Below, one piece after another: positions 1 to 9,191 of a DNA stretch of 63,876 bases; position 1 is the first letter of the stretch, and the number at the start of each line of letters is the position of its first letter. Source of the DNA: Chloroflexota bacterium (GTDB taxonomy: Bacteria > Chloroflexota > Dehalococcoidia > Lucifugimonadales > Lucifugimonadaceae); the NCBI GenBank assembly GCA_002714425.1, contig PAXI01000001.1:109221-173096 (forward strand), read 5' to 3'. The notes under the pieces are model-generated. The model worked only from the letters and a program-made list of their open reading frames with translations, was not told where the DNA came from and ran no database searches. Made by a program: the position numbers and the translations under genes.

Positions 1-347
1 GAGTTATAATCAATTTTTAATTTTTTTGATGTATCTATTCTGTTATTTGAAATTACGCCATCTATGTTTTTTATTAACTTTGATAGTATTTTTTTGCCTT
101 CTGTGGATTTTAGATTTATTGCCAAACTTTTTACGCCCCTATTAATTGATATAAACGATTTACTTTCATTTGGCTTAAATTCATTTGATTTTCTCCAAGG
201 GTCGCCAGATATAGGTTCAATTTTTATAACCGTTGCTCCCATGTCTGCCAAGAGCTGACCTGCCCATGGCCCAGCTACATAATTCCCAAATTCAATAATA
301 GTAAGACTAGATAAAGGTCCATTAGATATATTTAAATTTTGTTCCAT
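1..347 (-). CDS. CoA-transferase family III (CaiB/BaiF), N-terminal part
   Basis: The minus strand reads from an ATG at 347 off the left edge, giving about 115 residues. The N-terminus carries the family III CoA-transferase pattern: a beta strand ending IEFG near residue 20, then YVAGPWAGQLLADMGA, a VIKIE strand, GDPWR, and an INRGVKSLAINLKS segment. These enzymes move coenzyme A between carboxylic acids through an aspartyl-CoA intermediate. The catalytic Asp normally lies near residue 170, outside the window, so activity cannot be judged. The gene is divergent from the cytochrome at 405 across a 57-bp gap. The substrate cannot be inferred; family membership is secure from the N-terminal motif. 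Confidence 0.85.
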   Translation of the reverse strand, partial: MEQNLNISNGPLSSLTIIEFGNYVAGPWAGQLLADMGATVIKIEPISGDPWRKSNEFKPNESKSFISINRGVKSLAINLKSTEGKKILSKLIKNIDGVISNNRIDTSKKLKIDYN

Positions 348-404
348 TGAATTACTTTAATTACTTAAAATTTTTTATTATGATTTTATAATATATATAA
401 AACT

Positions 405-821
405 ATGAATATATCTAATAATAAATATATATCAAAAATCCGAATATTATCCGTAATTGTATTTTTATTTGTATTTTCATCATGTTCAGCTGCTAATGAA
501 AAATATGAAAATTATATAAAAAATAATCCAACTAAATACGAAGAAGTTAAATTTCAATACAATCAATATGATATTCATAATGGTGAAAAAAAATTTGTCT
601 CCTTAACATGTAGTAATTGTCATTCAAAAGACAATAATAAAATTATTGGGCCAGGATTAAAAAATATTTATAAAAAAGGTGATAATTATATATTAAGATC
701 TATACTTTATCCAGATGAATATATTCTTGAAGGGTATAAAAATTTGATGCCCAAGATTTATAAAAACGAAAGCAGAAAAGATATAGAAGACATCATAGCT
801 TATATAAAAACTTTCAAGTAA
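405..821 (+). CDS. small monohaem c-type cytochrome, probably membrane-anchored
   Basis: This is a 138-residue protein. Residues 14-26 form a hydrophobic export segment ending in VFSSC, a weak lipobox with Cys27 as possible lipid anchor; an uncleaved anchor or signal peptide is the alternative. One haem-binding motif, CSNCH, lies at residues 69-73, followed by an IGPGL segment typical of class I cytochromes. Met115 in NLMPK is the likely sixth iron ligand. It should act as a single-electron carrier outside the cytoplasmic membrane. The donor and acceptor are unknown because no oxidase or reductase genes lie beside it. The stop codon directly abuts the stop of the convergent trpB. Confidence 0.8.
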   Translation: MNISNNKYISKIRILSVIVFLFVFSSCSAANEKYENYIKNNPTKYEEVKFQYNQYDIHNGEKKFVSLTCSNCHSKDNNKIIGPGLKNIYKKGDNYILRSILYPDEYILEGYKNLMPKIYKNESRKDIEDIIAYIKTFK

Positions 822-2033
822 TTAAATCTTAAACCCAGAAGCTTCAGCTACTGTATTTAAATCTTTATCACCTCGACCACTTAGTAAAAATAAAATTTTG
901 TTGTCTTTTGAAACTTTTGGTATCCAATTTATCATATAACCTAAGGCGTGAGCAGGTTCTAGTGCAGGAATAATGCCCTCAGTCCTGCTGAGAAGCCTGA
1001 ATCCTTCAAGTGCTTCAGTATCAGTTGCAGAAACATATTGTGCTCGTTCAATATCCTTTAAGTAACTATGTTCTGGTCCAACTCCTGGATAGTCTAAGCC
1101 AGCAGAAATACTGTGAGCTTCTGTTACCTGACCATGTTCATCCTGTAACAAATAACTTAATGATCCATGTAATACACCTGGCCTACCTTTAGACATTGTG
1201 GCAGCATGCTTTTCATTCAAACCTTCTCCAGCTGCTTCTACTCCTATCAATCCTACATCTCTATCTTCAATAAAACCTGAGAAAATTCCCATTGCATTAG
1301 AGCCACCGCCAACACATGCAACCACATAATCAGGTAACGAACCTGTCATTTTTATAAATTGTTCACGTGCTTCACAGCCAATGATTGCTTGAAAATCTCG
1401 TACAATTTTTGGGTATGGATGAGGGCCAACAACACTACCTATAATATAGTGAGTTGTCTCTACATTACTTACCCAGTCTCGAATTGCTTCATTGATTGCA
1501 TCTTTTAATGTTCTACTTCCATTTTTTACTGATTCGATCTTTGCTCCTAATTCATTCATCCTGTACACATTTTGAGATTGGCGTTGAATATCTTCTTCCC
1601 CCATATATATTATGCATTCTAAATCCATTTGAGCACATACTGTTGCGGTTGCGACTCCATGTTGGCCGGCTCCAGTTTCAGCGATTATTCTTTTTTTACC
1701 CAATTTTTTTGCAAGTAAAGCTTGCCCAATAGCATTGTTAATTTTATGTGCACCAGTATGTGTTAAATCTTCCCGTTTAATATATATATCGGGGCCATTG
1801 AGTTTTTTTGAAAGATTTTTTGCAAAATATAATGGAGTCGGTCTTCCAACATAATTTGAAGAAAGTTCGTTAAATTCCATCCAAAAATCGTTACTTTTTG
1901 ACGCTTCTTCATATGCATTGTCAAGTTCTGATAAAGCAGACATTAATGTTTCTGGAACAAACTTTCCCCCATATTGACCATATCTTCCATTTACGTCAGG
2001 TTGATTATATTTTTTTGAATTTACATTAGACAT
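822..2033 (-). CDS. trpB: tryptophan synthase beta chain
   Basis: TrpB condenses indole with serine to make tryptophan, using pyridoxal phosphate, in a complex with TrpA. The 403-residue protein has the PLP lysine K97 in HTGAHKINN, the catalytic Glu119 in AETGAG and the phosphate-binding GGGSN loop at 242-246; length is normal. I start at the ATG at 2033 ([11 protein letters not shown]) because the upstream in-frame extension to 2165 is hydrophobic, lacks TrpB homology and would run into the divergent glpK. No trpA or other trp gene is in the window, so trpB is split from the usual trp operon here. Confidence 0.95.
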   Translation of the reverse strand: MSNVNSKKYNQPDVNGRYGQYGGKFVPETLMSALSELDNAYEEASKSNDFWMEFNELSSNYVGRPTPLYFAKNLSKKLNGPDIYIKREDLTHTGAHKINNAIGQALLAKKLGKKRIIAETGAGQHGVATATVCAQMDLECIIYMGEEDIQRQSQNVYRMNELGAKIESVKNGSRTLKDAINEAIRDWVSNVETTHYIIGSVVGPHPYPKIVRDFQAIIGCEAREQFIKMTGSLPDYVVACVGGGSNAMGIFSGFIEDRDVGLIGVEAAGEGLNEKHAATMSKGRPGVLHGSLSYLLQDEHGQVTEAHSISAGLDYPGVGPEHSYLKDIERAQYVSATDTEALEGFRLLSRTEGIIPALEPAHALGYMINWIPKVSKDNKILFLLSGRGDKDLNTVAEASGFKI

Positions 2034-2079
2034 AAACAATTTAGATTTATTTTTATTATTAAGTATAATGAATAAAATA

Positions 2080-2098
2080 TAATATACAAAGTATATTA
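2080..2098. promoter_or_regulatory. inverted repeat between trpB and glpK
   Basis: Two perfect 8-bp arms (TAATATAC and GTATATTA) flank an AAA spacer in the 86-bp gap between the divergent trpB and glpK starts. It sits 22 bp before the glpK start codon. Its position suggests an operator or part of the overlapping promoters. The arms are almost entirely A/T, so chance occurrence in this genome is quite possible. Confidence 0.25.
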
Positions 2099-2119
2099 CT
2101 TTCAGAATAGTTACAAAGT

Positions 2120-3604
2120 ATGTCTCAAAATATTTTATCCATTGACCAAGGTACAACATCCACAAGAGTAATGATATTTGATTCTGCAGGAAAAATTTTG
2201 TCTAAAGTAAGTAAAAATTTAAGGCAAATATATACCCGGTCTGGATGGGTTGAGCAAGATCCCAATGAAATAATAAATTCAGTTATATCTTTATCTAAAG
2301 AGGCACTTCGAAAATCTAAGTTAGGTATTCAAGAAATAACATCTATAGGTATAGCTAATCAAAGAGAAACTACAATAATATGGGATAAAAATTCAGGTAA
2401 GCCTGTTTATAATGCTATAGTTTGGCAGGATAATAGAACTTCAGATTTATGCATAGATCTGTTCCAGAGAGGCCTATCAGATGACATTAAAAAAAGAACA
2501 GGATTGGTTATTGACCCGTATTTTAGTTCTACAAAAATAAGGTGGATTTTGGATCATATACCTGATGGTCAAAAGAAGGCAGAAAACGATGAACTGCTTT
2601 TTGGCACTGTTGATTCATGGATTATATGGAATATTTCATCCGTAAAAAATCATTATATTGATTCAACCAACGCTTCTAGAACTATGTTAATGAATATAAA
2701 TGATCTTAAGTGGGACGATTATTTATTAAAAAAACTTAATATTCCAATAAATATTTTACCTGAGATCAAACCATCTATTGGAGAATTTGGAGTAACTTCA
2801 AAAAACATTTTTACAAAAGAAATACCTATTACTGGTGTTGCAGGTGATCAAAGTGCTTCACTTTATGGCCAAGCCTGTTTTGAAAAAAGTCAAATTAAGT
2901 GTACCTATGGTACAGGCGCCTTTCTAATGGTAAATACTGGGAGTCGCATAATATCAAATAATCCTGGAGGACTATTAAGAACCTTAGCCTATAATTATTT
3001 TAGTAGTAAGAATTATGCTTTAGAAGGATCGATATTAAGTAGCGGATCTACTATGTCATGGCTTAGAGATAACTTAGGAATAATTAGTAATTTAGATATT
3101 TCTTCGGATATATCTAAATCTCTTGATTCTTTAGAGGAATTATATTTTATACCTTCTTTTGCAGGTTTAGGTGCTCCACATTGGAATACAAATGCAAAGG
3201 CAGTCATTTCAGGTATGAGTTTCTCAACACATTCCGATCATATAATTAGAGCAGCTCTTGAATCAACGGCATACCAAGTTAAGGATATAGTTGAAAGTTT
3301 AGATACCAGTATTAAGAGTTCTATAAAATCAATTAGAGTAGATGGAGGGCAAACATCCAATGACTTTCTTATGCAATTTCAAGCTGATATTTTAGGTTTT
3401 CCAGTTGAAGTTTCAAAAAATATTGAATCTACATCTCTTGGTGCTGCATTTATGTCAGGTATAGGAAGTAAAATTTGGAAAACAGAAAATCAACTACAGT
3501 CAATATATAATCATTCAAAGATATATGAACCAAAAATGAATAAATCCGAGGTAGATAATTTATATAGTGGATGGTTAAATGCAATAAATAAATTAAATAA
3601 CTAA
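2120..3604 (+). CDS. glpK: glycerol kinase (FGGY family)
   Basis: This 494-residue FGGY kinase has the ATP phosphate-1 motif DQGTTSTR at residues 9-16, the SGWVEQDP segment characteristic of glycerol kinases, an IVWQDNRT substrate-loop stretch and the C-terminal [10 protein letters not shown] signature. It phosphorylates glycerol to glycerol 3-phosphate in the cytoplasm. Length matches the roughly 500 residues of the family. It is followed 12 bp later by uxuA on the same strand, so the two are probably co-transcribed. No glpF or glpD lies nearby. Other FGGY sugar kinases are the alternative, but the motifs match GlpK best. Confidence 0.93.
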   Translation: MSQNILSIDQGTTSTRVMIFDSAGKILSKVSKNLRQIYTRSGWVEQDPNEIINSVISLSKEALRKSKLGIQEITSIGIANQRETTIIWDKNSGKPVYNAIVWQDNRTSDLCIDLFQRGLSDDIKKRTGLVIDPYFSSTKIRWILDHIPDGQKKAENDELLFGTVDSWIIWNISSVKNHYIDSTNASRTMLMNINDLKWDDYLLKKLNIPINILPEIKPSIGEFGVTSKNIFTKEIPITGVAGDQSASLYGQACFEKSQIKCTYGTGAFLMVNTGSRIISNNPGGLLRTLAYNYFSSKNYALEGSILSSGSTMSWLRDNLGIISNLDISSDISKSLDSLEELYFIPSFAGLGAPHWNTNAKAVISGMSFSTHSDHIIRAALESTAYQVKDIVESLDTSIKSSIKSIRVDGGQTSNDFLMQFQADILGFPVEVSKNIESTSLGAAFMSGIGSKIWKTENQLQSIYNHSKIYEPKMNKSEVDNLYSGWLNAINKLNN

Positions 3605-3616
3605 GGAGATTATTTT

Positions 3617-4615
3617 ATGTATTTAGGAACTCAAGTGCAGGCCAGAAATGATGATGATTTTAAACAATGGGCACAATTAGGCGTACTTAATATTTGTTCT
3701 GATCCTCCAGGAAACCCTCATTTATGGTCAGAAGATGACTTGTTATCGCATAAAGAAAAAGTTAATTCTTTTGGCATTGAATTAGATATGGTTCAAATAC
3801 CATTATCTTCTCAAGTCCTAGAAAAATCGGATTCTCCTAATATTATGCTTGGAAAAAGCCCTCAACGTGACACAGAAATTGAATCTATACAAAATATAAT
3901 AGAGATGTGCGGGAGAGTAGGGATTCCAGCAGTAAAATATAATATGAACATAATAGGTATACCTAGATCTGAAAGTGAATATGGCAGAGGTAATTCTAAA
4001 AATTCTACTTTCAGGTGGTCAAAAATTGATCACAATACACCACCAGGTATAGCTGGCGTTGTTATGGAAGAAGAAATATGGGAAAGAATCAATTACTTTC
4101 TAGAAAGAGTTATTCCAACAGCAGAATCTTCAGGTGTAAGAATGGCTTGCCATCCCCATGATCCATATACACCCGATGGATTTATGGGTATAAATAGAGT
4201 TTTAGGAACAACAGATGGTTTAAAAAAATTTATTAATTTACATGAAAATCCTTTTCATGGTCTAAATTTTTGCCAAGGTACGATAACTGAAATGCTTGAT
4301 GATCCAAAGAAAGAAATTATAGATATAATCCAATGGTTTGGAAAAAGAGAAAAAATTTTCAATGTTCATTTTAGAAATATAAGAGGGAAAAAACTAGATT
4401 TTATGGAAGTTTTTCCAGACGAAGGAAGTATAGATTTTGTTGAGGTAATAAAGATTTATCAAGAAATAGGTTATAAATATATGTTAATGCCTGATCATGT
4501 ACCGCAAATAAATGGTAAAGATCCTAATAATACAGCCTTTGCTTATTGTTATGGTTATATCACAGCATTATTGCAAACTATCAATGAACCAAGAAAACAA
4601 CCTTGGATAACCTAG
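3617..4615 (+). CDS. uxuA: mannonate dehydratase, UxuA-type TIM barrel
   Basis: UxuA dehydrates D-mannonate to 2-keto-3-deoxygluconate in hexuronate breakdown. The 332-residue protein shows the family landmarks in order: VKYNMN, MACHPHDP, LNFCQGT, VHFRNIRG and MPDHVP, which supply the metal-binding and active-site residues. It is a little shorter than the Escherichia coli enzyme (about 390). A strong ribosome site AAGGAGA at 3603-3609 fixes the start 7 bp downstream. It is the second gene after glpK and converges with the GH32-like gene, overlapping it by 4 bp. A structurally unrelated ManD-type dehydratase lies only 1.6 kb away. Confidence 0.87.
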   Translation: MYLGTQVQARNDDDFKQWAQLGVLNICSDPPGNPHLWSEDDLLSHKEKVNSFGIELDMVQIPLSSQVLEKSDSPNIMLGKSPQRDTEIESIQNIIEMCGRVGIPAVKYNMNIIGIPRSESEYGRGNSKNSTFRWSKIDHNTPPGIAGVVMEEEIWERINYFLERVIPTAESSGVRMACHPHDPYTPDGFMGINRVLGTTDGLKKFINLHENPFHGLNFCQGTITEMLDDPKKEIIDIIQWFGKREKIFNVHFRNIRGKKLDFMEVFPDEGSIDFVEVIKIYQEIGYKYMLMPDHVPQINGKDPNNTAFAYCYGYITALLQTINEPRKQPWIT

Positions 4616-6207
4616 TATATATTTTTCATTTTCCAGTTTTTAAGTTTTATAATTTTTGATGTTCCACCTTGAGATTTGAAAGATACACCCGTACTGTCTT
4701 TTCTTGAAGGATAAACTCTCATTGCAAGGGCTTGTTTTTTGTTTACAAAAACCTCTAAAACACTCTTATCTATAAAAACTCGTAACTCTAAATTTTCTTT
4801 TGGTTTCAAATATACTGGTGCAGATTCAGTTGGTCTTGAGAGCGTATTTGATGATAAAGATGATTGAGATGAGTCTATAGATATAATGCCGTCAGAAGCA
4901 TCAATTCGCTTTTGTTGATCCCATCTATCATATCTTTCCCAATTTCTATATCCTCTATTGGCAAAAAAGCAAATTCTGGTAAATTCTTCTTTATCAGGTG
5001 ATTTTAATACATTAAGTTCAATTATTGAGGAAGAATTAATATTAATTTCAGCTATAATTTCAATACTGTTTCCATTAATTTCATTAATACAAATTTCTTC
5101 ATTTGCGGGTAAAAAAATATCTTTTTTAGTAAATTCTTCATATCTAATTGACTCTATATCACCTGCAGGTTCTATTTTAATCATATCTTTTTCAATATTG
5201 TTTTTTCCTAGAATGTTTATCTTTCTTGGAAGAGTCATAATTTGATCCCAACCTTTGGTTTCTTTTGCAGGATTCATGTTGAAAATTGCAATAATTCCTC
5301 CATTCCCATCTGGTGTAGCAGAAGGGGCATGTAAACCTCCAGGGAAAGCAGACCCAAAGTTGAATTTATGATGAGATGTTACTAAAAACTTTTTTTTCTT
5401 TTTATCATAGTCTCCAATTAAGCTTTGTCCCCCGCTCATATGACTAAAAAAAAGAAGAATATATCTATTTCCTATTGGCCAAAAATATGGACAAGCACCA
5501 TCATCACCAATAATTGTGAAAATATCTCCTTCTATAAAAGGATGTAAATATTTCCATGATTTTAAGTCTCTCGATTCAAATAAAAAATTTGCCCTTGTTC
5601 TTCTTTTGGAATTTTTATGAGGTAAGGTTCCTCCTGAAAGTGCATAATAAGCATTATCCTCTTTCCATATACAGGGGTCAAATACCCTATATGGCCAAGA
5701 TGATCCATCAGGCTTATTTATTGGTATTACTGACTTCCCCGTAATTTTATCCCAATTAAGTAATAATGGATCATTTGAAGTAGCAATCATATTTCCTTCC
5801 TCTGTTCCATGATACATTGCTATTACTCTGTCTTCTTCAACAAGCGTTGATCCAGAGAAGCATGCTTTTTCAGGACTAGGATATATTGCATATGGTAAAT
5901 CTTCCCAGTGAATTAAATTTTTGCTAATAGCATGACCCCAGTGCTGCCTGGGATCTTCTGGAGGATATCCCTGATAAAATAAATGCCAAAGTCCATTCCA
6001 AAAACATAGTCCATTAGGGTCATTCATTGTACTTTCAGGACTAACATAATGATAATTTGGCCTGTATTTATCCTTAGAAAAATCTTTTCTTGATTTAGAA
6101 AAACGCTTAACTAATATATTGGATTTTAGTTGATTTTTTTGAGTTTCTAAATCTTGGGCAAAGGTAAACTTAGGTACCATTGAAACGTTATTTTTAGTTA
6201 GACCCAT
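4612..6207 (-). CDS. glycoside hydrolase family 32-like protein
   Basis: This 531-residue protein resembles GH32 enzymes, which hydrolyse fructosides such as sucrose, levan or inulin. A five-bladed propeller domain starts near residue 50 with MNDPNG (61-66, nucleophile D63) and is followed by a beta-sandwich with the C-terminal LRVFIDKSVLEVFVN signature. Two catalytic motifs differ from the family: the usual FRDP block reads VFDP (Asp177 kept), and the acid/base block ECP reads GACP at 237-240, preceded by two Asp residues. Activity may therefore differ from standard fructosidases. There is no signal peptide, so it is probably cytoplasmic. It lies 6 bp after the ManD-like gene. An internal ATG at 6180 is an alternative start. 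Confidence 0.8.
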   Translation of the reverse strand: MGLTKNNVSMVPKFTFAQDLETQKNQLKSNILVKRFSKSRKDFSKDKYRPNYHYVSPESTMNDPNGLCFWNGLWHLFYQGYPPEDPRQHWGHAISKNLIHWEDLPYAIYPSPEKACFSGSTLVEEDRVIAMYHGTEEGNMIATSNDPLLLNWDKITGKSVIPINKPDGSSWPYRVFDPCIWKEDNAYYALSGGTLPHKNSKRRTRANFLFESRDLKSWKYLHPFIEGDIFTIIGDDGACPYFWPIGNRYILLFFSHMSGGQSLIGDYDKKKKKFLVTSHHKFNFGSAFPGGLHAPSATPDGNGGIIAIFNMNPAKETKGWDQIMTLPRKINILGKNNIEKDMIKIEPAGDIESIRYEEFTKKDIFLPANEEICINEINGNSIEIIAEININSSSIIELNVLKSPDKEEFTRICFFANRGYRNWERYDRWDQQKRIDASDGIISIDSSQSSLSSNTLSRPTESAPVYLKPKENLELRVFIDKSVLEVFVNKKQALAMRVYPSRKDSTGVSFKSQGGTSKIIKLKNWKMKNIY

Positions 6208-6213
6208 AAAATT

Positions 6214-7521
6214 TTACGGTTTTACCATTGAACCATCAGCTCTTCTAACAGTGTCCCAGGCTCCACCAAATTCTCTTTCCTTAAATGGAAATTTTTTCGC
6301 CATTTCTTCATCTATATCAATGCCTAATCCTGGTTTCCCGTTTGGCCACATCATACCATTTTTTATTTCTGGAAAACCTGGAAACATTTCTTTTGTTTTT
6401 TCTCCAGGGATTGCAGCTTCTTGTATACCAAAATTATATGCATTTATGTCTAACATTAAGTTAGCCGCATGCCCCACTGGAGAAGTGTCGCCAGGACCAT
6501 GCCATGCTGTTCTAACATTAAATAATTCACCCATTGCAGTAATTTTTTTTGCTGGTGTTATTCCTCCAACCTGAGACATATGAATTCTTATAAAATCAAT
6601 TAATCTATCCTTAATCATCGGTATTATTTCATGTGGGCTATTCCAAAGTTCACCCATCGCAATAGGAGTTGATGTTTGATTTCTGACCATCTTGAAGTAC
6701 TCATTGTCTTCAGGGCTGAATAGATCTTCTAAGAAAAATAGTTGATACTTTTCAACTTCCTTTGCAAACCATACACCTAAAATTGGAGGGATTCTTTCAT
6801 GCACATCATGAAGAATTTCTAGGCCGTAACCAAATCGTTCTCTGATATATTCAAACAAACTAAGTGCAGATCTCATATATGGTTTGGGTTCAAAAATACC
6901 TCCTGGATGAGTGTATGTTTTTCCTTCCTTATATTCTCTTAAAAAACTTTCTGTAGGTATAGGACCTTCGAGTACATTTTTTTTATCAGGTGCTGCTTGT
7001 TCCGATTGAGGAATATTTGATTTACCATTACCATATGTTGCATAACCTGGTGTTGTCATTTGAATTCTTATGTGATGAAATCCTTTTTCAACGAAACTTT
7101 CAACACGGTCTCCAACCTCTTCTACAGAATTTCCTGATGCATGAACATAAACTGGGGCGGCCTCTCTTGCTCTACCACCAAGTAAGTCGTATACAGGCAT
7201 ATTTGCCATCTTGCCTTTGATATCCCATAATGCTTGATCTACACCTGATAATGCATTATTTAATACAGGCCCATTTCTCCAGTAGGAAGATACATAAGAT
7301 GATTGCCATATATCCTCAATATCAGCTACATTCTTACCTAATATAAATGGTTTTAGATAATCATCTATAGCAGCAGCAACTGCTGTTGGTCTTTGAGTAA
7401 AAGTCGCGCAGCCAACACCATATAATCCTGGTTCTGATGTTTCTATTTTTACTATAACTAGTCTTATATTATCTGGTTCAGTTAATATTGTTTTTACATT
7501 ATTTATTGTTACTGTTTTCAT
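6214..7521 (-). CDS. enolase-superfamily sugar-acid dehydratase, ManD/RspA type
   Basis: The 435-residue protein belongs to the ManD/RspA branch of the enolase superfamily, which dehydrates D-mannonate or D-gluconate using Mg2+. Visible elements are the capping domain with SGVDQALWDIKGK near residue 92, metal ligands D239 (LHDVHER), E265 (FLEDLF) and E291 (MGELW), and H341 in WHGPGD. I use the ATG at 7521, which has AAGGA 8 bases upstream, rather than a TTG at 7527. The C-terminal WPNGKPGLG segment is typical. It is probably transcribed with the GH32-like gene. Many RspA-type members have low or no mannonate activity, so the substrate is not settled. Confidence 0.83.
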   Translation of the reverse strand: MKTVTINNVKTILTEPDNIRLVIVKIETSEPGLYGVGCATFTQRPTAVAAAIDDYLKPFILGKNVADIEDIWQSSYVSSYWRNGPVLNNALSGVDQALWDIKGKMANMPVYDLLGGRAREAAPVYVHASGNSVEEVGDRVESFVEKGFHHIRIQMTTPGYATYGNGKSNIPQSEQAAPDKKNVLEGPIPTESFLREYKEGKTYTHPGGIFEPKPYMRSALSLFEYIRERFGYGLEILHDVHERIPPILGVWFAKEVEKYQLFFLEDLFSPEDNEYFKMVRNQTSTPIAMGELWNSPHEIIPMIKDRLIDFIRIHMSQVGGITPAKKITAMGELFNVRTAWHGPGDTSPVGHAANLMLDINAYNFGIQEAAIPGEKTKEMFPGFPEIKNGMMWPNGKPGLGIDIDEEMAKKFPFKEREFGGAWDTVRRADGSMVKP

Positions 7522-7561
7522 TTTCAAGATCCTTAATTTGTTAGATTTTACACCAAATTAT

Positions 7562-8581
7562 TTATATTATTATCCATTTTCTAAGTGAAATCATTTCTTT
7601 TTTTGGGTTTTGGTATTTTCCCCATTCAGTATAAGACACCTCAGCAATATATATACTTCCCATGCTGTCTATTGCAAGACTATGTGGCCATAAGAAACCA
7701 TCAGAATGTTCTCCAAATTTTTTTGAACCTATACGGTTAATCCTATTTCCGTATCGATCATAAATTCCAATTCTGTTTCCTACGTTTTCAACACCTCTTT
7801 GAGGTGATCCTGTTGTTGGGCCTTGTTCAGCTATAAATAACCTTGCATTTTCACCTGAACCAATAACTTCAACAGCCACTGCTTTATGAACAAACCATTG
7901 CCTTATATAATTTCCTTCAGTATCAAAAATTTGAATTCTATTACTTTCTCTGTCGCATACGATAACTTCTTTATCATCAATTAATGCTAAATTATGTGGT
8001 AAATTAAATTCACCTGGATCTGTTCCAGGTTTTCCCCAAGACTTAATGAGATTTCCATTTTTATCTAATTTATGAATCCTTGAATTTCCGTAACCATCAG
8101 AGATGAAAATTTCATTTGTAGTTTTTGATACAACTACATCAGTTGGCTGATTGAACATATTACCACTCTGAGCTGGCGCTTTTTTGCCATCACCTATTGT
8201 GAGTAAATTTTTCCCCTCTTTACTCATTTTATGTATTTGATTTCCGGAATCATCAACTAGCCAAATATTATTCTCGTGATCAATTGTAATTGAATGGGGT
8301 CTAGTAAACCAAGTTTTCCAAAATTGCATTGAATTACCATAAGAATCAGTTATTATTCTTATATTATTATCTAGATTATCGTTGCCCCACATATTAAGTA
8401 AATTTCCATTTGTATCAAAAATTAAAACTGGTTGATTTCCTCTGTTAAATACATAAACATTATCATCTTTATCAACAGCAACAGATGTTGCCTCTCTCAT
8501 CCATATACCATGGGGGATTTTAGCCCAATAATCTACAGGCTTGAATTTGGTGTTTTTAGTTATTGTTTTGATTGAACTCAA
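7562..8581 (-). CDS. NHL-repeat beta-propeller protein
   Basis: This 339-residue protein is built of NHL repeats, seen as recurring blocks such as NVYVFNRGNQPVLIFD, NIWLVDDSGNQIHKMS, EIFISDGYGNSRIHKLD and EVIVCDRESNRIQIFD, which predict a six-bladed propeller. Similar proteins are annotated as peptidyl-alpha-hydroxyglycine lyase-like, but I cannot assign an enzymatic role. No signal peptide is visible, so it is probably cytoplasmic or uses an atypical route. The start is a TTG overlapping the TGA stop of cobO, with AAGG about ten bases upstream. It lies between cobO and the ManD-like gene. The ligand is unknown. Confidence 0.8.
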   Translation of the reverse strand: MSSIKTITKNTKFKPVDYWAKIPHGIWMREATSVAVDKDDNVYVFNRGNQPVLIFDTNGNLLNMWGNDNLDNNIRIITDSYGNSMQFWKTWFTRPHSITIDHENNIWLVDDSGNQIHKMSKEGKNLLTIGDGKKAPAQSGNMFNQPTDVVVSKTTNEIFISDGYGNSRIHKLDKNGNLIKSWGKPGTDPGEFNLPHNLALIDDKEVIVCDRESNRIQIFDTEGNYIRQWFVHKAVAVEVIGSGENARLFIAEQGPTTGSPQRGVENVGNRIGIYDRYGNRINRIGSKKFGEHSDGFLWPHSLAIDSMGSIYIAEVSYTEWGKYQNPKKEMISLRKWIII

Positions 8582-9150
8582 AACTCAATACCTTTTTGTG
8601 CAATAATTCCCTGATCCGAATAAGGATGCTTGTGCTCCTTCATTTCACTCACTAGATCAGCGCAGTCTTGAATTCTTTTATCTGCATCTCTTCCAGTTAG
8701 TATTACATGTAGCATTTCAGGCTTTTTCTTTAGGGTGTCGAGTACGTCATTAATATCAATCCACCCATAATTTATTGGATATGTTATTTCATCTAAAAGT
8801 ATTACATCGTAGTCTCCAGAAAGAATTTTTTCTTTAGAAATGTTCCATCCTTTTTGAGCTAAATCTTCATCCTCGCTTAGGTCTTTCGATGTCCAAGTAA
8901 AACCTCTACCTGAAGTAATAAGCTCTATACCCAATTTTAAGACAGCAAGCTGTTCACCATACATTGATTTTTCATTTTTAATGAATTGGACTACCAGTGT
9001 TTTCATGTCTCTACCCCAGGCTCTTAGAATTACACCAAATCCTGCTGTAGTTTTTCCTTTACCGTTACCAGTATTTACTATAATGAGGCCTTTTTTATCT
9101 CGAGTAAGATTTGGAGGGGGAGTAAATGTTGTAGGTATTTTTTTCTTCAT
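8578..9150 (-). CDS. cobO: cob(I)yrinic acid a,c-diamide adenosyltransferase
   Basis: CobO/BtuR transfers the adenosyl group of ATP onto cob(I)alamin or its precursors to make adenosyl-corrinoids. The 190-residue protein has the P-loop GNGKGKTT at residues 28-35, a TLVVQFIKNE strand, DVILLDEITYPINYGW and the VILTGRDAD segment, all typical of the CobA/CobO/BtuR type rather than PduO or EutT. Length is normal. It is the first gene of the minus-strand run cobO-NHL-ManD-GH32 and overlaps the NHL gene by 4 bp. No other cobalamin gene is present, which suggests salvage or a pathway scattered elsewhere. Confidence 0.93.
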   Translation of the reverse strand: MKKKIPTTFTPPPNLTRDKKGLIIVNTGNGKGKTTAGFGVILRAWGRDMKTLVVQFIKNEKSMYGEQLAVLKLGIELITSGRGFTWTSKDLSEDEDLAQKGWNISKEKILSGDYDVILLDEITYPINYGWIDINDVLDTLKKKPEMLHVILTGRDADKRIQDCADLVSEMKEHKHPYSDQGIIAQKGIEF

Positions 9151-9191
9151 GATTATTGTTTAGCTTTTATAATTATAATATAGTAAAATTT

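Noticed and set aside
1010-1732. Open frames antisense to trpB, and similar shadows throughout
   Set aside because: They lie opposite conserved coding sequence, have no recognisable motifs and vary in composition as expected of antisense frames.
2034-2165. Upstream in-frame extension of trpB by 44 residues
   Set aside because: Hydrophobic, no TrpB homology, and it would overlap the start of glpK; the ATG at 2033 fits the family N-terminus.
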